The notes: a model not told the origin generated them from the sequence alone. DNA of 64,000 bases from Brevundimonas viscosa (GCF_900116065.1 NZ_FOZV01000001.1:558001-622000), one strand, 5' to 3'; shown: positions 51,598 to 60,963, numbered from the stretch's first letter. Numbers and translations: made by a program.

Positions 51598-53775
51598 ATG
51601 CACAGACGACACCTACTCATCGCCGGAGGGAGCTTCATGGCCCTGTCGGGCTGCGCCGCGAACGGCATGGACATGGGCATGGGCGGGACCGGACAGACGC
51701 CGGCCTCGCTGGCCGAGGACGCCCGCATCGGCCGCGCCGTGCTGCCGGCGCAGACGCCGCGCGCGGAGCTGCTGCAGCCGTGGACCGGGCCCTACCAGGG
51801 CGTGCCGCCGTGGGACAAGGTGACCGCGCCGAAGCTGCGCGAGGCGATCCTCGAGGGCATCGAGCTCCAGCGCGCCGAGATCGCGGCCATCGCCAACCAG
51901 GCCGACGATCCGACGTTCGCCAACACCCTGGTCCCCTATCAGATGGCCGGGGAGCCGCTGGACCGCGCCAGCAGCATCTTCGGGGTGATGACCCAGAACA
52001 TCGGCTCGGACGACTACCAGGCGGTGGACACCGAGGTTTCGCCCCTGCTGTCCGCCGCCGGCGACGAGATCATCTTCAACGAGGCGCTGTTCGCGCGTAT
52101 CCGCGCCGTGGCCGACAACGCCGGGCGGATGGGGCTGACGCCGGAGCAGACCCGCTACGCCGAGCGCACCCGCGACGCCTTCGTGCGCAACGGCGCGGCG
52201 CTGGACGCCGCCGGCAAGGCCGAACTGGGCCGGATCAACACCGCCCTGTCGAACGCCTTCACCTCGTTCTCGCAGAAGGTGGTCAACGACGAGAAGACCT
52301 GGACGGTCATCCCGACCGAGGCCGGCATGGCCGGCATGCCTGAGTCGAACAAGGCCGCCGCCGCAGCCGCCGCCCGGGCGCGCAATCTCGACGGCTGGGT
52401 GATCGTCAACACCCGCTCCAGCGTGGATCCCTTCCTGACCTTCGCCGACGACCGCGACCTGCGCGAGCAGGTCTGGCGGAAGTTCGTCAACCGGGGCGAT
52501 AACGGCGATGCGAACGACACCAATGCGATCATCGCCGAGATCGTGAAGCTGCGCGCCGAGCGGGCCAAGCTGCTGGGCTTCCCGCACCATGCGGCGTGGC
52601 GGATGCAGGACACCATGGCCAGGACGCCGGAAGCGGCCATGGACCTGATGATGCGGGTCTGGGCGCCGGCCAAGGCGCGGGTCGCCGAGGAGGTGGCTGA
52701 CATGCGCGCCATCGCCGGCCACGACATCGAGCCCTGGGACTACCTGTACTACGCCGAGAAGGTCCGGAAGCAGAAGTACGACCTCGACCAGAACGAGCTG
52801 AAGCCGTACTTCGAGCTCAACAACGTCCGCGCCGGCTCGTTCGAGATGGCGCGGCGGCTGTACGGCTTCACCTTCGAGCGCCTGCCGCAGGGAACCGTGC
52901 CGGTCTGGCATCCGGACGTGGTGGTCTACGAGGTCAAGGACCACGGCCAGCACGCCGGCCTCTACTACGCCGACGACTACGCCCGTCCGGGCAAGCGCTC
53001 GGGCGCGTGGATGACCAGCTACCGCGGCTACTCGACCTACGACGGGGTCAAGAACGTGCTGGCCTCGAACAACAACAACTTCATCAAGGCCGAGGGCGAC
53101 GCTCCGGTGCTGATCTCGCTGGACGACGCCGAGACGCTGTTCCACGAGTTCGGCCACGCGCTGCACTACCTGTCGTACCGGATCACCTATCCGGGGCTCG
53201 GCGGCACGCCGCGCGACTACGTCGAGTATCCGTCGCAGGTGCACGAGCACTGGGTGCTGAGCCGGCCGATCCTCGACGGCTACATGAAGCACGTCGAGAC
53301 CGGCCAGCCGATGCCGCAGACGCTGGTCGACAAGGTCGAGGCCTCGCAGACCTTCAACCAGGGCTACGCCACGGTCAGCTACCTGTCCTCGGCCCTGGTC
53401 GACATGGACCTGCACACCCGCGCCGATCCGCCGACCGATCCGGACGCCTTCGAGCGCGAGAGCCTGGAACGCTACGGCATGCCGAAGGAGATCGTGATGC
53501 GGCACCGCCTGCCGCAGTTCAATCACCTGTTCACCTCGGACGCCTACTCGGCCGGGTACTATTCGTACCTGTGGTCGGAGGTGATGGACGCCGACACCTG
53601 GGCCTATTTCGAGGAGTCGGGCGACGTGTTCAATCCGGACATCGCCGCCCGCTACAAGGCCATCATCCTGTCCGAGGGCAACTCGTCGGACCGCGGCGAG
53701 GCCTACCGCCGCTTCCGCGGCCGCGATCCGGACGTCGCCGCCCTGCTCAAGGTGCGGGGCTTCCCGACCAACTGA
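51598..53775 (+). CDS. M3-family zinc oligopeptidase, lipoprotein-type (Dcp-like)
   Basis: 725 aa. The N-terminus MHRRHLLIAGG...ALSGC has twin-arginine character and a lipobox Cys, so it is probably a periplasm-facing lipoprotein. The zinc motif HEFGH is at 516-520 (LFHEFGHAL), with the third ligand Glu about 25 residues on. The late YSAGYYSYLWSEVMDADTWAYF is the M3 signature that binds the peptide C-terminus. It probably trims small peptides. A terminator follows. Confidence 0.93.
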   Translation: MHRRHLLIAGGSFMALSGCAANGMDMGMGGTGQTPASLAEDARIGRAVLPAQTPRAELLQPWTGPYQGVPPWDKVTAPKLREAILEGIELQRAEIAAIANQADDPTFANTLVPYQMAGEPLDRASSIFGVMTQNIGSDDYQAVDTEVSPLLSAAGDEIIFNEALFARIRAVADNAGRMGLTPEQTRYAERTRDAFVRNGAALDAAGKAELGRINTALSNAFTSFSQKVVNDEKTWTVIPTEAGMAGMPESNKAAAAAAARARNLDGWVIVNTRSSVDPFLTFADDRDLREQVWRKFVNRGDNGDANDTNAIIAEIVKLRAERAKLLGFPHHAAWRMQDTMARTPEAAMDLMMRVWAPAKARVAEEVADMRAIAGHDIEPWDYLYYAEKVRKQKYDLDQNELKPYFELNNVRAGSFEMARRLYGFTFERLPQGTVPVWHPDVVVYEVKDHGQHAGLYYADDYARPGKRSGAWMTSYRGYSTYDGVKNVLASNNNNFIKAEGDAPVLISLDDAETLFHEFGHALHYLSYRITYPGLGGTPRDYVEYPSQVHEHWVLSRPILDGYMKHVETGQPMPQTLVDKVEASQTFNQGYATVSYLSSALVDMDLHTRADPPTDPDAFERESLERYGMPKEIVMRHRLPQFNHLFTSDAYSAGYYSYLWSEVMDADTWAYFEESGDVFNPDIAARYKAIILSEGNSSDRGEAYRRFRGRDPDVAALLKVRGFPTN

Positions 53776-53781
53776 TGCGAC

Positions 53782-53810
53782 AGGGCCCGCGGAGCGGTCC
53801 GCGGGCCCTT
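53782..53810 (+). terminator. Intrinsic terminator of the M3 peptidase
   Basis: A 12-bp perfect stem (AGGGCCCGCGGA with its complement) closes a GCGG loop; only two T residues follow. It begins 6 bp after the stop. Confidence 0.75.
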
Positions 53811-53890
53811 CTGCAAGCGATACTTTCCGGCGAGGACAAGCGGGCCACGCCGGGGGGGACCGGCGATACCGGCGTGACAGCCGATATGGC

Positions 53891-54211
53891 TCACGCCGGC
53901 CAGGCGGGGCTGACCATGGCCAGGACCCGCTCGCCGCGGCGGGCGCGGGCGTAGTCGTCCTGGCGGGCCGCCGGCAGCTGACGCACGATCTCGCGCTGCA
54001 CGATCTTCACGCAGGTGGTGTCGACCATGCCCGACGGGCCGCGGCGGCAGGCGTCGCGAGCGGCCTCGGCGGCGCGCGCGTCGAAGGCGGCGGCGCCGGC
54101 GCCGGTGGACAGGTCCAGGTCGGCGAAGGGCACGCGCAGGGTGTCCTGGGCGGCGGCGGGGGCGGCGTACAGCAGCACGGCGCCGGCGAGGGAAAGCAGG
54201 GTCCGGGTCAT
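53891..54211 (-). CDS. UrcA-family exported protein (copy 1)
   Basis: 106 aa from ATG 54211: signal peptide to about 22, then VPFADLDLSTGAGAAAFDARAAEAARDAC, the UrcA signature. Two Cys positions (RDAC and TTC) could form a disulfide. UrcA proteins are small exported proteins of unknown role, common in Caulobacterales and Sphingomonadales. A paralogue lies next to it at 54390. An upstream in-frame extension is not homologous. Confidence 0.8.
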   Translation of the reverse strand: MTRTLLSLAGAVLLYAAPAAAQDTLRVPFADLDLSTGAGAAAFDARAAEAARDACRRGPSGMVDTTCVKIVQREIVRQLPAARQDDYARARRGERVLAMVSPAWPA

Positions 54212-54389
54212 CGGAGAGGCTCCAGGCCGCGGGATTGCGGCACAAGCCACATGATTGGCGGGTGTGACGTTCGCCAGACCGGAACCGCGACAAAACGGCG
54301 AATAGAGCCCGAGAACTGTACAGCTACACAGAAGCACAGCTTATGACGACGGGGGCTGCTGAGGTCGCGGCCCCCGTCCCCCCGGGCGA

Positions 54390-54692
54390 TCAGGCCTCGA
54401 CCATCGGCAGGCGGCTGAGCGCATACTCGACCTGGGCCGTGCCGGGCAGCTGGCGGATGGCCTCGTTGCGGAAGGCGGACAGGCAGAAGGCGTGATCGCC
54501 GATGCGGCTGCCGGGCCGACGCGCGTCGCGGCACATGCGGCGGGCGGCGGCGTCGAGGCGGGCGTCGAAGGCGGCGGCGCCGGCGGCGGTCGACAGGTCG
54601 AGGTCGTCCCAGCGGATGCGCGTCTCCTGGGCGGAGACGGCGCCGGCGGCGGCGAGGGTCAGGACGGCGGCGAGAGAAGCGAGGGTTTTCAC
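54390..54692 (-). CDS. UrcA-family exported protein (copy 2)
   Basis: 100 aa with a signal peptide (about 1-21, AVSAQ) and IRWDDLDLSTAAGAAAFDARLDAAARRMC, closely paralleling copy 1. Cys positions (RRMC and AFC) match. The two copies are on the same strand 178 bp apart, likely a tandem duplication. A 9-bp stem (GACGGGGGC...GCCCCCGTC, 54348-54378) lies just downstream and could terminate it, although it lacks a T run. Confidence 0.82.
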   Translation of the reverse strand: MKTLASLAAVLTLAAAGAVSAQETRIRWDDLDLSTAAGAAAFDARLDAAARRMCRDARRPGSRIGDHAFCLSAFRNEAIRQLPGTAQVEYALSRLPMVEA

Positions 54693-55024
54693 GGCGATCT
54701 CCTTGGCGGGATGCGGTCGCTCGGGGCGGCGACGGTTCCGGATACGGCCACGCTGTTGCAGCCGCGTGTGCCTTCCGCGGCGAAATAGCGACGGCGCATG
54801 AATTCGCCGAAAGCTGAACGGTGATCACCCGGCGGCCGTCCCCGCCTTGTCTTCGCCGGGGTTTTCCGCCATAAGCCGCCGCTTCCGGCGCAAGTGAACC
54901 CTGCGTCTCCACCTGCACGACCCCGGCCCGGCCGGACGAGGCAGGCGAGAACCCCCCGTCGACGTGATCGTCCACGGGGGTCGTCGTCGTATGGAGCCGC
55001 GGGACCGCGCATGAAAGGGTTTGG
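54693..55024. other. Gene-free stretch before ffh
   Basis: About 330 bp with no convincing frame. It carries the urcA promoter on the left. On the right, at 54952-54980, a hairpin formed by CCCCCGT and ACGGGGG lies about 45 bp before the ffh start and would be in its leader. No 4.5S RNA signature (GGUCAGGxCCGGAAGGAAGCAG core) was found. Confidence 0.55.
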
Positions 55025-56554
55025 ATGTTCGAGGCTCTGAACGAGCGGCTGACAGGCGTCTTCGACCGGATCACCGGCCGCGGCGCCCTGTCCGAGAAGG
55101 ACGTGGCCGAGGCCATGCGCGAGGTGCGCGTCGCCCTGCTCGAGGCCGACGTCGCCCTGCCGGTCGTCAAGGACTTCATCGCCTTCGCCACCGAGCGCGC
55201 CACCGGCGAGGAGGTGATCCGCTCGGTCAAGCCGGCCGACCAGGTGGTCAAGATCGTCTACGACGGCCTGGTCGAGATGCTGGGCGGCGAGGAGCCGGTC
55301 CCGCTGAACACGAACGCCACGCCGCCGGCCGTGGTGCTGATGGCCGGCCTGCAGGGCTCGGGCAAGACGACCACCTCCGCCAAGCTGGCGCTGCGGCTGA
55401 CGAAGTTCGACCGCAAGAAGGTGATGATGGCCTCGCTGGACACCCGGCGTCCGGCGGCCATGGAGCAGCTCGAAACCCTCGGCAGGCAGATCGAGGTCGC
55501 CACCCTGCCGATCGTCAAGGGCGAGTCGGCGGTCCAGATCACCAAGCGGGCCCTGTCGTCGGCGAAGCTGCAGGGCTTCGATGTCCTGATCCTCGACACC
55601 GCCGGCCGGATCACCCTCGACGAGGCGCTGATGGCCGAGGTGGCCGAGGTCGCCGCCGTGGCGAGGCCGGTCGAAACCCTGCTCGTGGCCGACAGCCTGA
55701 CCGGCCAGGACGCGGTGCGCACCGCACGCGCCTTCCACGAGCGCCTGCCGCTGACCGGACTGATCCTGACCCGCGCCGACGGCGACGGGCGTGGCGGGGC
55801 CATGCTGTCGATGCGGGCCGTCACCGGCCTGCCGATCAAATACCTCGGCGCGGGCGAGAAGGTCGACCAGCTGGAGGTGTTCGACGCCCGGCGCGTGGCC
55901 GGCCGCATCCTCGGCCAGGGCGACATCGTGGCGCTGGTCGAGAAGGCCAGCCAGGAGCTCGACCAGGCGAAGGCCGAGAAGATGGCGAGGAAGCTGGCAA
56001 AGGGCCAGTTCGACCTCGACGACCTGATGGGCCAACTGCAGCAGATGAAGCGCATGGGCGGCCTGCAGGGCATCATGGGCCTGCTGCCCGGTGTGGCCAA
56101 GATGAAGGCCCAGATGGCCGACGCCAATATCGACGACCGGATGATCGGCCGCCAGGAGGCGATCATCAGCTCGATGACCAAGGCCGAGCGCAAGAAGCCC
56201 GACCTGCTGAACGCCAGCCGCAAGCGGCGCATCGCCGCCGGCGCCGGCGTCGAGGTCCAGGACGTCAACCGCCTGCTCAAGCAGCACCGCCAGATGGCCG
56301 ACACGGTCAAGGCGCTGTCCCGCGGCGGGCCGAAGAAGATGCAGCAGATGGCGGCCATGCTGGGCGGCGTCGGCGGCGGAATGGGCGGACCGGACATGGC
56401 CCGCCTGAAGGCGATGGGCGGAGGCAAGATGGCCGAACCCAGCGCCGAGGAGATGAAAGCCCTCCAGGACCGGCTCGCCGGCCTGGGTGGCGGACAGATG
56501 CCCAACCTGCCGGGCGGCCTTCCGGGGCTGCCGGGCTTCCCCAAGAAGAACTGA
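55025..56554 (+). CDS. ffh: Signal recognition particle GTPase Ffh
   Basis: Binds signal sequences and 4.5S RNA to target membrane proteins. 509 aa: N domain (about 1-90), G domain with P-loop GLQGSGKT at 108-115, LDTAGR and [11 protein letters not shown], and a Met-rich M domain from about 320 ([22 protein letters not shown]). The C-terminal tail is Gly-rich. ATG 55025 fits homologues. It is 19 bp before rpsP on the same strand. Confidence 0.98.
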   Translation: MFEALNERLTGVFDRITGRGALSEKDVAEAMREVRVALLEADVALPVVKDFIAFATERATGEEVIRSVKPADQVVKIVYDGLVEMLGGEEPVPLNTNATPPAVVLMAGLQGSGKTTTSAKLALRLTKFDRKKVMMASLDTRRPAAMEQLETLGRQIEVATLPIVKGESAVQITKRALSSAKLQGFDVLILDTAGRITLDEALMAEVAEVAAVARPVETLLVADSLTGQDAVRTARAFHERLPLTGLILTRADGDGRGGAMLSMRAVTGLPIKYLGAGEKVDQLEVFDARRVAGRILGQGDIVALVEKASQELDQAKAEKMARKLAKGQFDLDDLMGQLQQMKRMGGLQGIMGLLPGVAKMKAQMADANIDDRMIGRQEAIISSMTKAERKKPDLLNASRKRRIAAGAGVEVQDVNRLLKQHRQMADTVKALSRGGPKKMQQMAAMLGGVGGGMGGPDMARLKAMGGGKMAEPSAEEMKALQDRLAGLGGGQMPNLPGGLPGLPGFPKKN

Positions 56555-56573
56555 CTACCGAAAGAGACCTGAA

Positions 56574-57140
56574 ATGCTGAAGATTCGTCTGGCCCGCGGC
56601 GGCGCCAAGAAGCGCCCGTACTACTACATCGTCGTCGCCGACTCCCACTCGCCGCGTGACGGCAAGTTCATCGAGCGCGTCGGCAGCTACAACCCGATGC
56701 TGCCGCGCGACGGTGAGCAGAAGCGCGTCGTCCTGAAGACCGACCGCATCGCCGAGTGGCTGGGCAAGGGCGCCCAGCCGACCGACCGCGTCGCTCGCTT
56801 CCTGTCGCAGGACGAGGCGCTGGCCGACAAGGTGAAGTGGACCCAGGGCAACAACCCGAAGAAGGCCGAGCCGGGCAAGAAGGCCCAGGAGCGCGCCGCC
56901 GAGCGCGCCCAGCGCGAGGCCGACCGTCTGGAAGCCGAGGCCGCGGCCAAGGCTGAAGCGGCCGAAGCCGCCGCCCGCGCCAAGGAAGAGGCCGCCGCCG
57001 CCAAGGCCGCCGCTGACGCCGCTCCGGCCGAAGAGGCTCCGGCTGCTGAAGCCGCCGCTGAAGAGGCTCCGGCCGCCGAAGCCGCCGCCGAGGAGGCCCC
57101 GGCCGCCGAAGAGGCGACCGAGGAGAAGGCCGAGGGCTGA
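56574..57140 (+). CDS. rpsP: 30S ribosomal protein S16 with long Ala/Glu tail
   Basis: A ribosomal protein of 188 aa. The first about 80 residues are canonical S16 ([20 protein letters not shown], then DRVARFLSQ). A Lys/Glu/Arg helix and an Ala/Pro/Glu-rich tail with three EEAPAAE copies follow, making it about twice the usual length. Such tails occur in some alphaproteobacteria. The start follows AAAGAGA. It is part of ffh-rpsP-rimM and is followed by a hairpin. Confidence 0.96.
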   Translation: MLKIRLARGGAKKRPYYYIVVADSHSPRDGKFIERVGSYNPMLPRDGEQKRVVLKTDRIAEWLGKGAQPTDRVARFLSQDEALADKVKWTQGNNPKKAEPGKKAQERAAERAQREADRLEAEAAAKAEAAEAAARAKEEAAAAKAAADAAPAEEAPAAEAAAEEAPAAEAAAEEAPAAEEATEEKAEG

Positions 57141-57166
57141 TCCCCTCGCCGGATCGAAACGAAAGG

Positions 57167-57194
57167 AAGGCGGCGTCCACCGGGCGCCGCCTTT
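57167..57194 (+). terminator. Hairpin between rpsP and rimM
   Basis: AAGGCGGCG (57167-57175) pairs with CGCCGCCTT (57185-57193) and is followed by a short T run. It would end or attenuate the transcript before rimM. Confidence 0.7.
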
Positions 57195-57225
57195 CTGCTA
57201 TCTGGCGGCAGGTTCAGACGCGGAG

Positions 57226-57756
57226 ATGCGAGTGGCTGGGGAAAAGCTGGTGCTGGTCGGCCAGGTGGCCGGCGGGTTCGGGGTCAAGGGCGAGGTGCGG
57301 GTGACGGCCTACACCGCCGACCCCATGACCCTGCTCGACTATCGCGACCTGCTGCGCGCCGACGGCTCGCCGGGGCTGACCCTGCTGTCGGCGCGCCCTG
57401 ACAAGAACGGCGTGGTCGGGCGGGCTAAGGAGATCGCCACCAAGGAGCAGGCCGACGCCCTGCGCGGGCTGAAGCTGTTCGTGCCCCGCGCCCGGCTGCC
57501 CGAGCCGGAGGAGGACGAGTTCTACCTGACCGACCTGATCGGGCTGGAGGCGCGCGATCCCGCGGACGTCGTGCTGGGCCGGGTCAAGTCGGTGCAGAAT
57601 TTCGGAGCCTCGGACATGCTGGAGATCGCCCCGGCGGCCGGCGGACCGACCTGGTACCTGCCCTTCACCCGCGAGGCCGTGCCGGACCTGCACATCGCCG
57701 AGGGCTGGCTGCGCGCCGTGCGCCCGAACGAGGTCGACGAGCGCGAGCCGGACTGA
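57226..57756 (+). CDS. rimM: Ribosome maturation factor RimM
   Basis: Assists 30S head assembly by binding S19. 176 aa. The N-terminal beta-barrel starts LVLVGQVAGGFGVKGEVRVTAYT, and the PRC-like second half has DEFYLTDLIGLEAR and WYLPFTREAVPDLH. ATG 57226 fits. Usually trmD and rplS follow in the order rpsP-rimM-trmD-rplS, but here a DUF3597 gene follows. Confidence 0.95.
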   Translation: MRVAGEKLVLVGQVAGGFGVKGEVRVTAYTADPMTLLDYRDLLRADGSPGLTLLSARPDKNGVVGRAKEIATKEQADALRGLKLFVPRARLPEPEEDEFYLTDLIGLEARDPADVVLGRVKSVQNFGASDMLEIAPAAGGPTWYLPFTREAVPDLHIAEGWLRAVRPNEVDEREPD

Positions 57757-57807
57757 ACCCGGCCCCTGCCGAAGCGTTACGCCGGTCCAACAGAGGAAGG
57801 CGATCGC

Positions 57808-58197
57808 ATGGGTATCTTCAGCTCGATCTGGGACCGCATCCGGGGACACCGGAAGGAGCAGGAGCCCGCCGCCGCGCCGGCTCCGCAGCCGACCGTGATC
57901 GCCACCGCGGCGCCCGCGCAGACGGCCCTGCCGCCGGTCGACGTCGAGGCGGTGCTGCAGTCGATGGCGGAGATAGAGGGCGAGGCGGCGGCCGGCAACT
58001 GGCGCACCTCGATCGTCGACCTGCTCAAGCTGCTGGGCCTCGACTCCAGCCTCGAGGCGCGCAAGCAGCTGGCCGAGGAGCTGAACGTCCACGCCGGCCC
58101 GCACGGCTCGGCCGAGCAGAACATCGCCCTGTCGAAGGCGGTGTGGCGCAAGCTGGCCGAGAACGGCGGCCTGGTGCCCGACTCGCTCAGGGACTGA
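57808..58197 (+). CDS. DUF3597-family protein
   Basis: 129 aa. The N-terminus MGIFSSIWDRIRGH and the C-terminal helical part with VLQSMAEIEGEAAAGNWRTSIVDLLKLLGLDSS match DUF3597, a small bacterial family of unknown function. The linker is Ala/Pro/Gln-rich. ATG 57808 follows GAGGAAGG. It lies between rimM and the KTSC gene, with 16 bp to the latter, so the two are probably cotranscribed. Confidence 0.82.
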   Translation: MGIFSSIWDRIRGHRKEQEPAAAPAPQPTVIATAAPAQTALPPVDVEAVLQSMAEIEGEAAAGNWRTSIVDLLKLLGLDSSLEARKQLAEELNVHAGPHGSAEQNIALSKAVWRKLAENGGLVPDSLRD

Positions 58198-58213
58198 GGC
58201 GGAGGCGGCGGCC

Positions 58214-58423
58214 ATGCCCTCCAGCGTCATCCGCCGCTTCACCTACGACGAACCGCACCGCCGCCTGCGCGTGGTGTTCACCTCGGGCGACGTCTACGAC
58301 TACGAGGCCGTGCCGCCGGAAGTGGTCGCCGACTTCCGCAACGCCTTCTCGAAGGGCCGCTTCTTCGGCCCGAACATCCGCGACCGGTATCGCTACCGAC
58401 GGGTGGAGCGGGCGGCCCGCTGA
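58214..58423 (+). CDS. KTSC-domain protein
   Basis: 69 aa, essentially one KTSC domain: SSVIRRFTYDEPHRRLRVVFTSGDVYDYEAVPPEVV then FRNAFSKGRFFGPNIRDRYRY. KTSC is often fused to or next to RNA-related enzymes and may bind nucleic acid. It follows the DUF3597 gene closely and converges on fabI with a 3-bp gap. Confidence 0.82.
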   Translation: MPSSVIRRFTYDEPHRRLRVVFTSGDVYDYEAVPPEVVADFRNAFSKGRFFGPNIRDRYRYRRVERAAR

Positions 58424-58426
58424 GGC

Positions 58427-59245
58427 CTATTCCTCCCCGTCCGGCAGGCCCATCATGTGGAAGCCGGCGTCCACGTGGATGACCTCGCCGGTGGTCGACA
58501 GGCCGAGGTCCGAGCACAGCCACAGGGCGCAGCCGGCCACGCCCTCCATCGAGGTGTCCTCCTTCATCGCCGACATGGCCCGGCCCTGGGCGATCATGCC
58601 GCGGCCGCCCGAGATGCCCGCCAGCGACAGGGTGCGCATGGCCCCGGCCGAGATGGCGTTGACGCGGATGCCCTTCGGCCCGAGGTCGCGGGCGATGTAG
58701 CGGGTCGCCGCCTCCAGCGCCGCCTTGGCCACGCCCATGGTGTTGTAGTTGGGGATGGCGCGCTCGGAGCCGAGGTAGGTCATGGTGATCATGGCGCCGC
58801 CGTTCGGCATCAGCTTCGAGGCGCGGCGGGCCACGTCGACGAAGCTGAAGGCCGAGATGTTCATGGCCAGCAGGAAGCTGTCGCGGGTGGTGTTGTCGAC
58901 GAAGGAGCCCTGCAGCTCGTTCTTGTTGGCGAAGGCCACCGAGTGGACGACGAAGTCCAGCGTGCCGAATTCCTTTTCCAACTCGGCGAAGGCGGCGTCC
59001 ATCGAGGCGTCGTCGGTGACGTCGGCCTGGATCAGCAGCTTCGCGCCGACGCTCTCGGCCAGCGGGCGCACGCGGCGCTCCAGCCCCTCGCCGAGATAGG
59101 TGAAGGCCAGCTCGGCGCCCTGGGCCGCCAGCTGCGAGGCGATGCCCCAGGCGATGGAGTTGGAGTTCGCCACCCCCATGATCAGGCCCTTCTTGCCCTT
59201 CATGAGGTCGCCCGTGGGCATGTTCCAGCCGCTCTCGCTCGCCAT
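58427..59245 (-). CDS. fabI: Enoyl-[acyl-carrier-protein] reductase (NADH)
   Basis: The last step of each fatty-acid elongation cycle. 272 aa SDR. NADH site GVANSNSIAWGIA near 20-32; the catalytic Tyr and Lys are in YNTMGVAKAALEAA. The triclosan-target class is indicated by the long substrate loop and absence of a classic SDR GxxxGxG. Its start lies 3 bp after the antiporter stop, implying cotranscription. Confidence 0.96.
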   Translation of the reverse strand: MASESGWNMPTGDLMKGKKGLIMGVANSNSIAWGIASQLAAQGAELAFTYLGEGLERRVRPLAESVGAKLLIQADVTDDASMDAAFAELEKEFGTLDFVVHSVAFANKNELQGSFVDNTTRDSFLLAMNISAFSFVDVARRASKLMPNGGAMITMTYLGSERAIPNYNTMGVAKAALEAATRYIARDLGPKGIRVNAISAGAMRTLSLAGISGGRGMIAQGRAMSAMKEDTSMEGVAGCALWLCSDLGLSTTGEVIHVDAGFHMMGLPDGEE

Positions 59246-59248
59246 GGT

Positions 59249-60706
59249 TCAGTCTCCGTCCTTCGAGGCGGGAGGGTTAGCAGGGGCGGCGCCCTCGGGG
59301 AAGGCCGCGGCGGTGGTCTCGCGGCGGCGGTTCAGGCGCTGCAGCAGGGGCGTGGCGGTGACGCCGTGCACCACGATCGACAGCAGGATGATGAAGCCGA
59401 CCACGGCCCACAGCCGCTCGCTGTCGCCGAAGTCGCCGTGATTGATGCCGTAGGCCAGATAGTAGACCGAGCCGACGCCGCGGATGCCGAGGAAGGCCAG
59501 CAGCAGGCGCTCGCGCAGCGGCTGGCCCGAACCGACCATGGCCAGCAGCCCCGCCGCCGGGCGGACGAGGAAGACGACGGCGAGGCCGACGAGGGCGTCC
59601 GTCCAGGTCAGGCTGGACAGCAGGCCGTTGGCCAGGGCGCCGCCGAACAGGACCAGCAGCAGCATCATCAGCAGCCGTTCGATCTGGTCGGAGAAGTCGT
59701 GCATTTCCTGATGGAAGTGGTGGTCGCGCTCCGAGCCGCGGATCATCACGGCGCAGACGAAGACGGCGAGGAAGCCGTAGCCGTGGACCATCTCGGTGAC
59801 CGAATACGCGATCAGGGTGGCGGCGAGGGCGATCAGGCCGTCGGCCAGACTGGACAGGCCGCGGCGGCTGCGGAACAGCAGATAGCCGAGCGCCTTGCCG
59901 ATCAGCAGCCCGGACCCCAGCCCGGCCAGCAGCTTCCAGCCGACCTTGATGCTGAACCAGTCGACCAGGCCGCCCTGGGTCGCCAGCCCGCCGGCGGCGG
60001 CGAGAATGGCGAGATGGACGAAGGGAAAGGCCAGGGCGTCGTTCAGCCCGGCCTCGGAGGTCAGACCGAAGCGGACCTCGTCCTCGTCGCCGGAGCTGGG
60101 GGGGCCGCACTGGACGTCGGAGGCCAGCACCGGATCCGTCGGCGCCATGCTGGCCCCGAAGAGCAGGGCCATGGCCAGGCTGAAGCCGAGGCCGGCCCAG
60201 CCGAGCCAGGCGACGGCGGCGATGGTGAGGGGCATGGCGATCGCGAGCAGCCGCCACGTCGTCGACCACCTGCGCCAGCCGGGAACCCGGTCGATCTTCA
60301 ACCCCGCTCCCATCAGGCTGATGATCACCACCAGCTCGGTCAGCCGCTCGGTGGCGGTGTCCCAGGTGCGTGGATCTGGGTCGAAAGCCAGGAGGCCGCT
60401 GGAGAAGACCAGCACGCCCAGGGCCACGCACAGGATGGCGAGCGTCAGCGGCAGCCGCTTCAGGCCGACCGGCGCCCAGGACACCAGCAGAACGACGCCG
60501 CCGAGGCCGAGCAGGAAGAGGATGTAGGGGTCGGCCAGAAGGGAACCTCGCGCTACGGCTTCAGGAGACCTGCCGCCGCGGCGGGGTCGAGGATACAGCA
60601 ACGCCGGACGGCGCTCCAGGGATGCGCCGCGCGGGCACTGACACAGTTTGAAATTCAGGCCCCTCCGCCGCTGGGCCAGCCGTAGCAAGAATCTTGCGCC
60701 CGACAT
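59249..60706 (-). CDS. Cation:proton antiporter (CPA1-like)
   Basis: An inner-membrane Na+/H+ exchanger of about 430-485 aa with 12-13 hydrophobic segments. LLFGASMAPTDPVLASD holds the TDP core motif, and LTSEAGLNDALAFPFV supplies the conserved acidic pair. ATG 60706 gives an Arg-rich leader without homology. Translation from CTG 60538, 7 bases after GAGG, would begin directly before the first helix. Which start is used is unclear. It is the first gene of the unit with fabI. Confidence 0.85.
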   Translation of the reverse strand: MSGARFLLRLAQRRRGLNFKLCQCPRGASLERRPALLYPRPRRGGRSPEAVARGSLLADPYILFLLGLGGVVLLVSWAPVGLKRLPLTLAILCVALGVLVFSSGLLAFDPDPRTWDTATERLTELVVIISLMGAGLKIDRVPGWRRWSTTWRLLAIAMPLTIAAVAWLGWAGLGFSLAMALLFGASMAPTDPVLASDVQCGPPSSGDEDEVRFGLTSEAGLNDALAFPFVHLAILAAAGGLATQGGLVDWFSIKVGWKLLAGLGSGLLIGKALGYLLFRSRRGLSSLADGLIALAATLIAYSVTEMVHGYGFLAVFVCAVMIRGSERDHHFHQEMHDFSDQIERLLMMLLLVLFGGALANGLLSSLTWTDALVGLAVVFLVRPAAGLLAMVGSGQPLRERLLLAFLGIRGVGSVYYLAYGINHGDFGDSERLWAVVGFIILLSIVVHGVTATPLLQRLNRRRETTAAAFPEGAAPANPPASKDGD

Positions 60707-60744
60707 GACGGAGGCAACACCGCCTCTGTCTTCGGAGCACGGCA

Positions 60745-60939
60745 ATGACAGGCCAAGACTACAAGATCGTCGTTCATAAGGGCGAGCGCACCATCACGAT
60801 CGTCGTCGATCCCGATGTCGCGAACGACCGCTTCATCGGCCTCGTCGATGGTGTCGAGGTCGCCATCGCAGAAGACCCGTCCAAGGTCATGGCGATGCTG
60901 CTGTCGGAGTGGGGCAGACCATTAACGGCGCGTCGGTGA
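60745..60939 (+). CDS. Hypothetical small protein (64 aa)
   Basis: Not recognised. 64 aa, starting MTGQDYKIVVHKGERTITIVVDPD, with alternating hydrophobic and charged residues that predict beta strands, then a helix. The stop codon falls in the loop of a strong hairpin. It is transcribed divergently from the antiporter with 38 bp between ATG codons if the 60706 start is right, which leaves little promoter space and favours a later antiporter start. Confidence 0.5.
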   Translation: MTGQDYKIVVHKGERTITIVVDPDVANDRFIGLVDGVEVAIAEDPSKVMAMLLSEWGRPLTARR

Positions 60940-60959
60940 CGACGCGCCGTTCGTCTGCC
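60913..60959 (+). terminator. Two-part hairpin overlapping a stop codon
   Basis: AACGGCGCGTC (60924-60934) pairs perfectly with GACGCGCCGTT (60941-60951), and outer GGCAGAC/GTCTGCC (60913-60919/60953-60959) extends the stem. The TGA stop lies in the loop. No T run follows on either strand, but the stem is strong and separates the small gene from the convergent transposase. Confidence 0.6.
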
Positions 60960-60963
60960 GCCT

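Noticed and set aside
54693..55024. 4.5S (SRP) RNA gene next to ffh
   Set aside because: The conserved SRP RNA core was looked for on both strands and not found; only a simple hairpin is present.
58457..60685. A 742-codon plus-strand frame opposite fabI and the antiporter
   Set aside because: It crosses two convincing minus-strand genes and encodes a Gln/Gly/Ala-rich sequence with no domain.
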